A stretch of 64,000 bases of DNA from Pseudohongiella acticola (GTDB lineage: Bacteria > Pseudomonadota > Gammaproteobacteria > Pseudomonadales > Pseudohongiellaceae), in the NCBI RefSeq assembly GCF_001758195.1, contig NZ_MASR01000001.1:1674001-1738000 (forward strand). The letters are read 5' to 3'. Below the pieces are notes generated by a model, which did no database searches, was not told the origin of the DNA, and saw only the letters and a list, made by a program, of their open reading frames with translations. The position numbers were made by a program, and so were the translations under genes. Shown here in pieces: positions 62,637 through 64,000 of this stretch (position 1 is the first letter of the stretch; the number at the start of each line of letters is the position of its first letter).

Positions 62637-64000
62637 TTAACCGGCAACGTCTACCCGGTCAACATTCTGGAAACCACGTGGCAGTTTATTACCCCGGCGG
62701 CCACGCTCTCCGTGATAATGAGCCAGGTCTGCCGCTTTCAGGGTCAGGTGCCGCCTTCCGGCAAACACGGTGACCGCGCCCTCGGCCGGCAACACAGTCA
62801 TCGACACCACAAACTCCAGCCGATCGGCCACCCGGCCAGACGGAATGCCAATAATCTTGTTGCCCTTGCCGCGCGCCAGCACCGGCAATTCGGCAACCGG
62901 GAAGCACAACATACGCCCCTCATTGGTCACGGCCACCAGCAAATCTGTTTCCGGATTCTGAATCAGTGTCGGCGTCAATACCCGCGCCCCCTTGGGCAGG
63001 CTCAATACTGATTTACCCGCCTTGTTCTTGCTCTGCAGATCACCGACATTGGCAACAAAGCCATAACCGGCGTCACTGGCCATCAGCACCGGCTGCTTGT
63101 CATCCGCCAGCAACACACCTTCAAACGATGCACCCGACGGAGGCGCCAGGCGTCCCGTTAAAGGTTCACCCTGCCCGCGCGCCGACGGCAGCGTATGCGT
63201 CTGCACACTGTACGCTCGCCCAGTCGAATCCAGGAATACGGCGGACTGGTTGCTCTTGCCTTTGGCAGCAATTTTGAAGCTGTCACCGGACTTGTACTGC
63301 AGCGCTTCAGGGTCAACCTCGTGACCTTTGGCCGAGCGCACCCAGCCACTTTTCGACAACACAACTGTCACCGGTTCCGAGGAAATCAGTTCAACTTCGC
63401 TGAAGGCCTGTGCTTCCGAGCGCTGCACCAGTGGCGAGCGCCGGTCATCACCATACTGCTCCGCATCGGCGATCAGTTCTTTCTTGATCAGCGTTTTCAG
63501 TTTGCGCTCGGAACCCAGCAACGCTTCCAGTGAGGCGCGTTCCTTGGCCAGCTCATCCTGCTCGCCGCGAATCTTCATTTCTTCCAGCTTGGCCAGATGA
63601 CGCAGTTTCAGCTCCAGGATGGACTCGGCCTGCACGTCGTCGATGCCGAAACGCTCCATCAGCACCGGCTTGGGTTTGTCTTCCGTGCGGATGATGTGAA
63701 TCACTTCGTCAATGTTCAGGAACGCCACCAGCAGGCCTTCCAGAATATGCAGACGGTCGAGCACTTTCTGCAGGCGATACTGCAGGCGACGGCGTACGGT
63801 TTCGGTCCGGAACGACAACCACTCACTCAGAATGACACGCAGGTCTTTCACCTGTGGTCGGCCATTGGTGCCAATCATGTTGAAATTGACGCGGTAACTT
63901 TTTTCCAGATCTGTGGTGGCAAACAGATGCAGCATGGTTTCATCGGCATCAATCCGATTCGAACGCGGCACGATGACAATGCGGGTGGGGTTTTCGTGAT
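62637..64000 (-). CDS. parC: DNA topoisomerase IV subunit A (partial)
   Basis: C-terminal ~454 residues of ParC; the start and the catalytic tyrosine lie beyond the right edge. The frame continues to base 64000 with [17 protein letters not shown], typical of ParC, followed by the coiled-coil tower and the beta-pinwheel CTD with repeats such as [20 protein letters not shown] and [19 protein letters not shown]. The stop (TAA) lies 15 bp after fimX, convergent. Topoisomerase IV decatenates daughter chromosomes with ParE, which is not here. Confidence 0.97.
   Translation of the reverse strand, partial: HENPTRIVIVPRSNRIDADETMLHLFATTDLEKSYRVNFNMIGTNGRPQVKDLRVILSEWLSFRTETVRRRLQYRLQKVLDRLHILEGLLVAFLNIDEVIHIIRTEDKPKPVLMERFGIDDVQAESILELKLRHLAKLEEMKIRGEQDELAKERASLEALLGSERKLKTLIKKELIADAEQYGDDRRSPLVQRSEAQAFSEVELISSEPVTVVLSKSGWVRSAKGHEVDPEALQYKSGDSFKIAAKGKSNQSAVFLDSTGRAYSVQTHTLPSARGQGEPLTGRLAPPSGASFEGVLLADDKQPVLMASDAGYGFVANVGDLQSKNKAGKSVLSLPKGARVLTPTLIQNPETDLLVAVTNEGRMLCFPVAELPVLARGKGNKIIGIPSGRVADRLEFVVSMTVLPAEGAVTVFAGRRHLTLKAADLAHYHGERGRRGNKLPRGFQNVDRVDVAG

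Overview
The window is chromosomal DNA of a free-living, probably marine, gammaproteobacterium with about 55-60 percent GC. The conserved neighbourhoods are of Pseudomonas type: gshB-tonB-yqgE-ruvX beside pilG/pilH-like genes, fimX next to parC, a Mg-type HemB, and hemC-hemD-hemX-hemY. Some features recall marine oligotrophs such as Pseudohongiella or OM182 (a TVP38-flavoprotein fusion, a BacNav sodium channel), but this placement is an inference. I saw no rRNA, tRNA, CRISPR array, insertion sequence or prophage.

Layout. 1-9.7 kb: a TVP38/FAD oxidoreductase (cut by the left edge), hemB, trxA, rho with a long leader, ubiD, then the hemCDXY operon on the minus strand, in which hemY is reduced to its membrane anchor. 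9.8-14.4 kb: argH, lptM, lysA, dapF and a DUF484 gene. 14.5-18 kb: the GlrK/QseG/GlrR sigma-54 signalling operon, followed by what looks like an unannotated small RNA with its own sigma-54 promoter and two perfect GlrR boxes. 18.1-24.3 kb: four glycosyltransferases for a surface polysaccharide. 24.4-27.9 kb: a membrane protein and three degenerate chemosensory proteins (PilG-, PilH- and ChpA/FimL-like) that have lost phosphotransfer residues. 28-39 kb: gshB, tonB, yqgE, ruvX, a fumarylacetoacetase-fold enzyme, a secreted zinc protease and the helicase lhr. 39-45.4 kb: lepB, the glycine cleavage genes gcvT-gcvH-gcvP and a voltage-gated sodium channel.

45.4-53.7 kb: pilT and yggS, which are divergent neighbours in Pseudomonas, are separated here by an envelope-stress-like module. 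It holds an Ala-rich repeat protein, an outer-membrane barrel, a subtilisin-like protease with a Gln-rich repeat arm, an ECF sigma factor, its anti-sigma factor and a lipoprotein. Four promoters in it share one ECF-type motif (GGAAT/C, 16-17 bp, CGT), so the sigma factor probably controls the protease, the repeat protein, the barrel and itself. 53.7-57.8 kb: an acyl carrier protein with a catalytically degenerate acyl-AMP ligase, a serine hydrolase, a VOC protein and a zinc-ribbon membrane protein. 57.8-64 kb: the EF-P beta-lysylation set (epmA, efp, epmB), a FimX-like degenerate GGDEF/EAL protein and parC (cut by the right edge).

The most promising new items are the GlrR/sigma-54 small RNA, the ECF regulon inserted between pilT and yggS, the phosphotransfer-dead Chp-like cluster, and a pair of inverted structured repeats bracketing ubiD.
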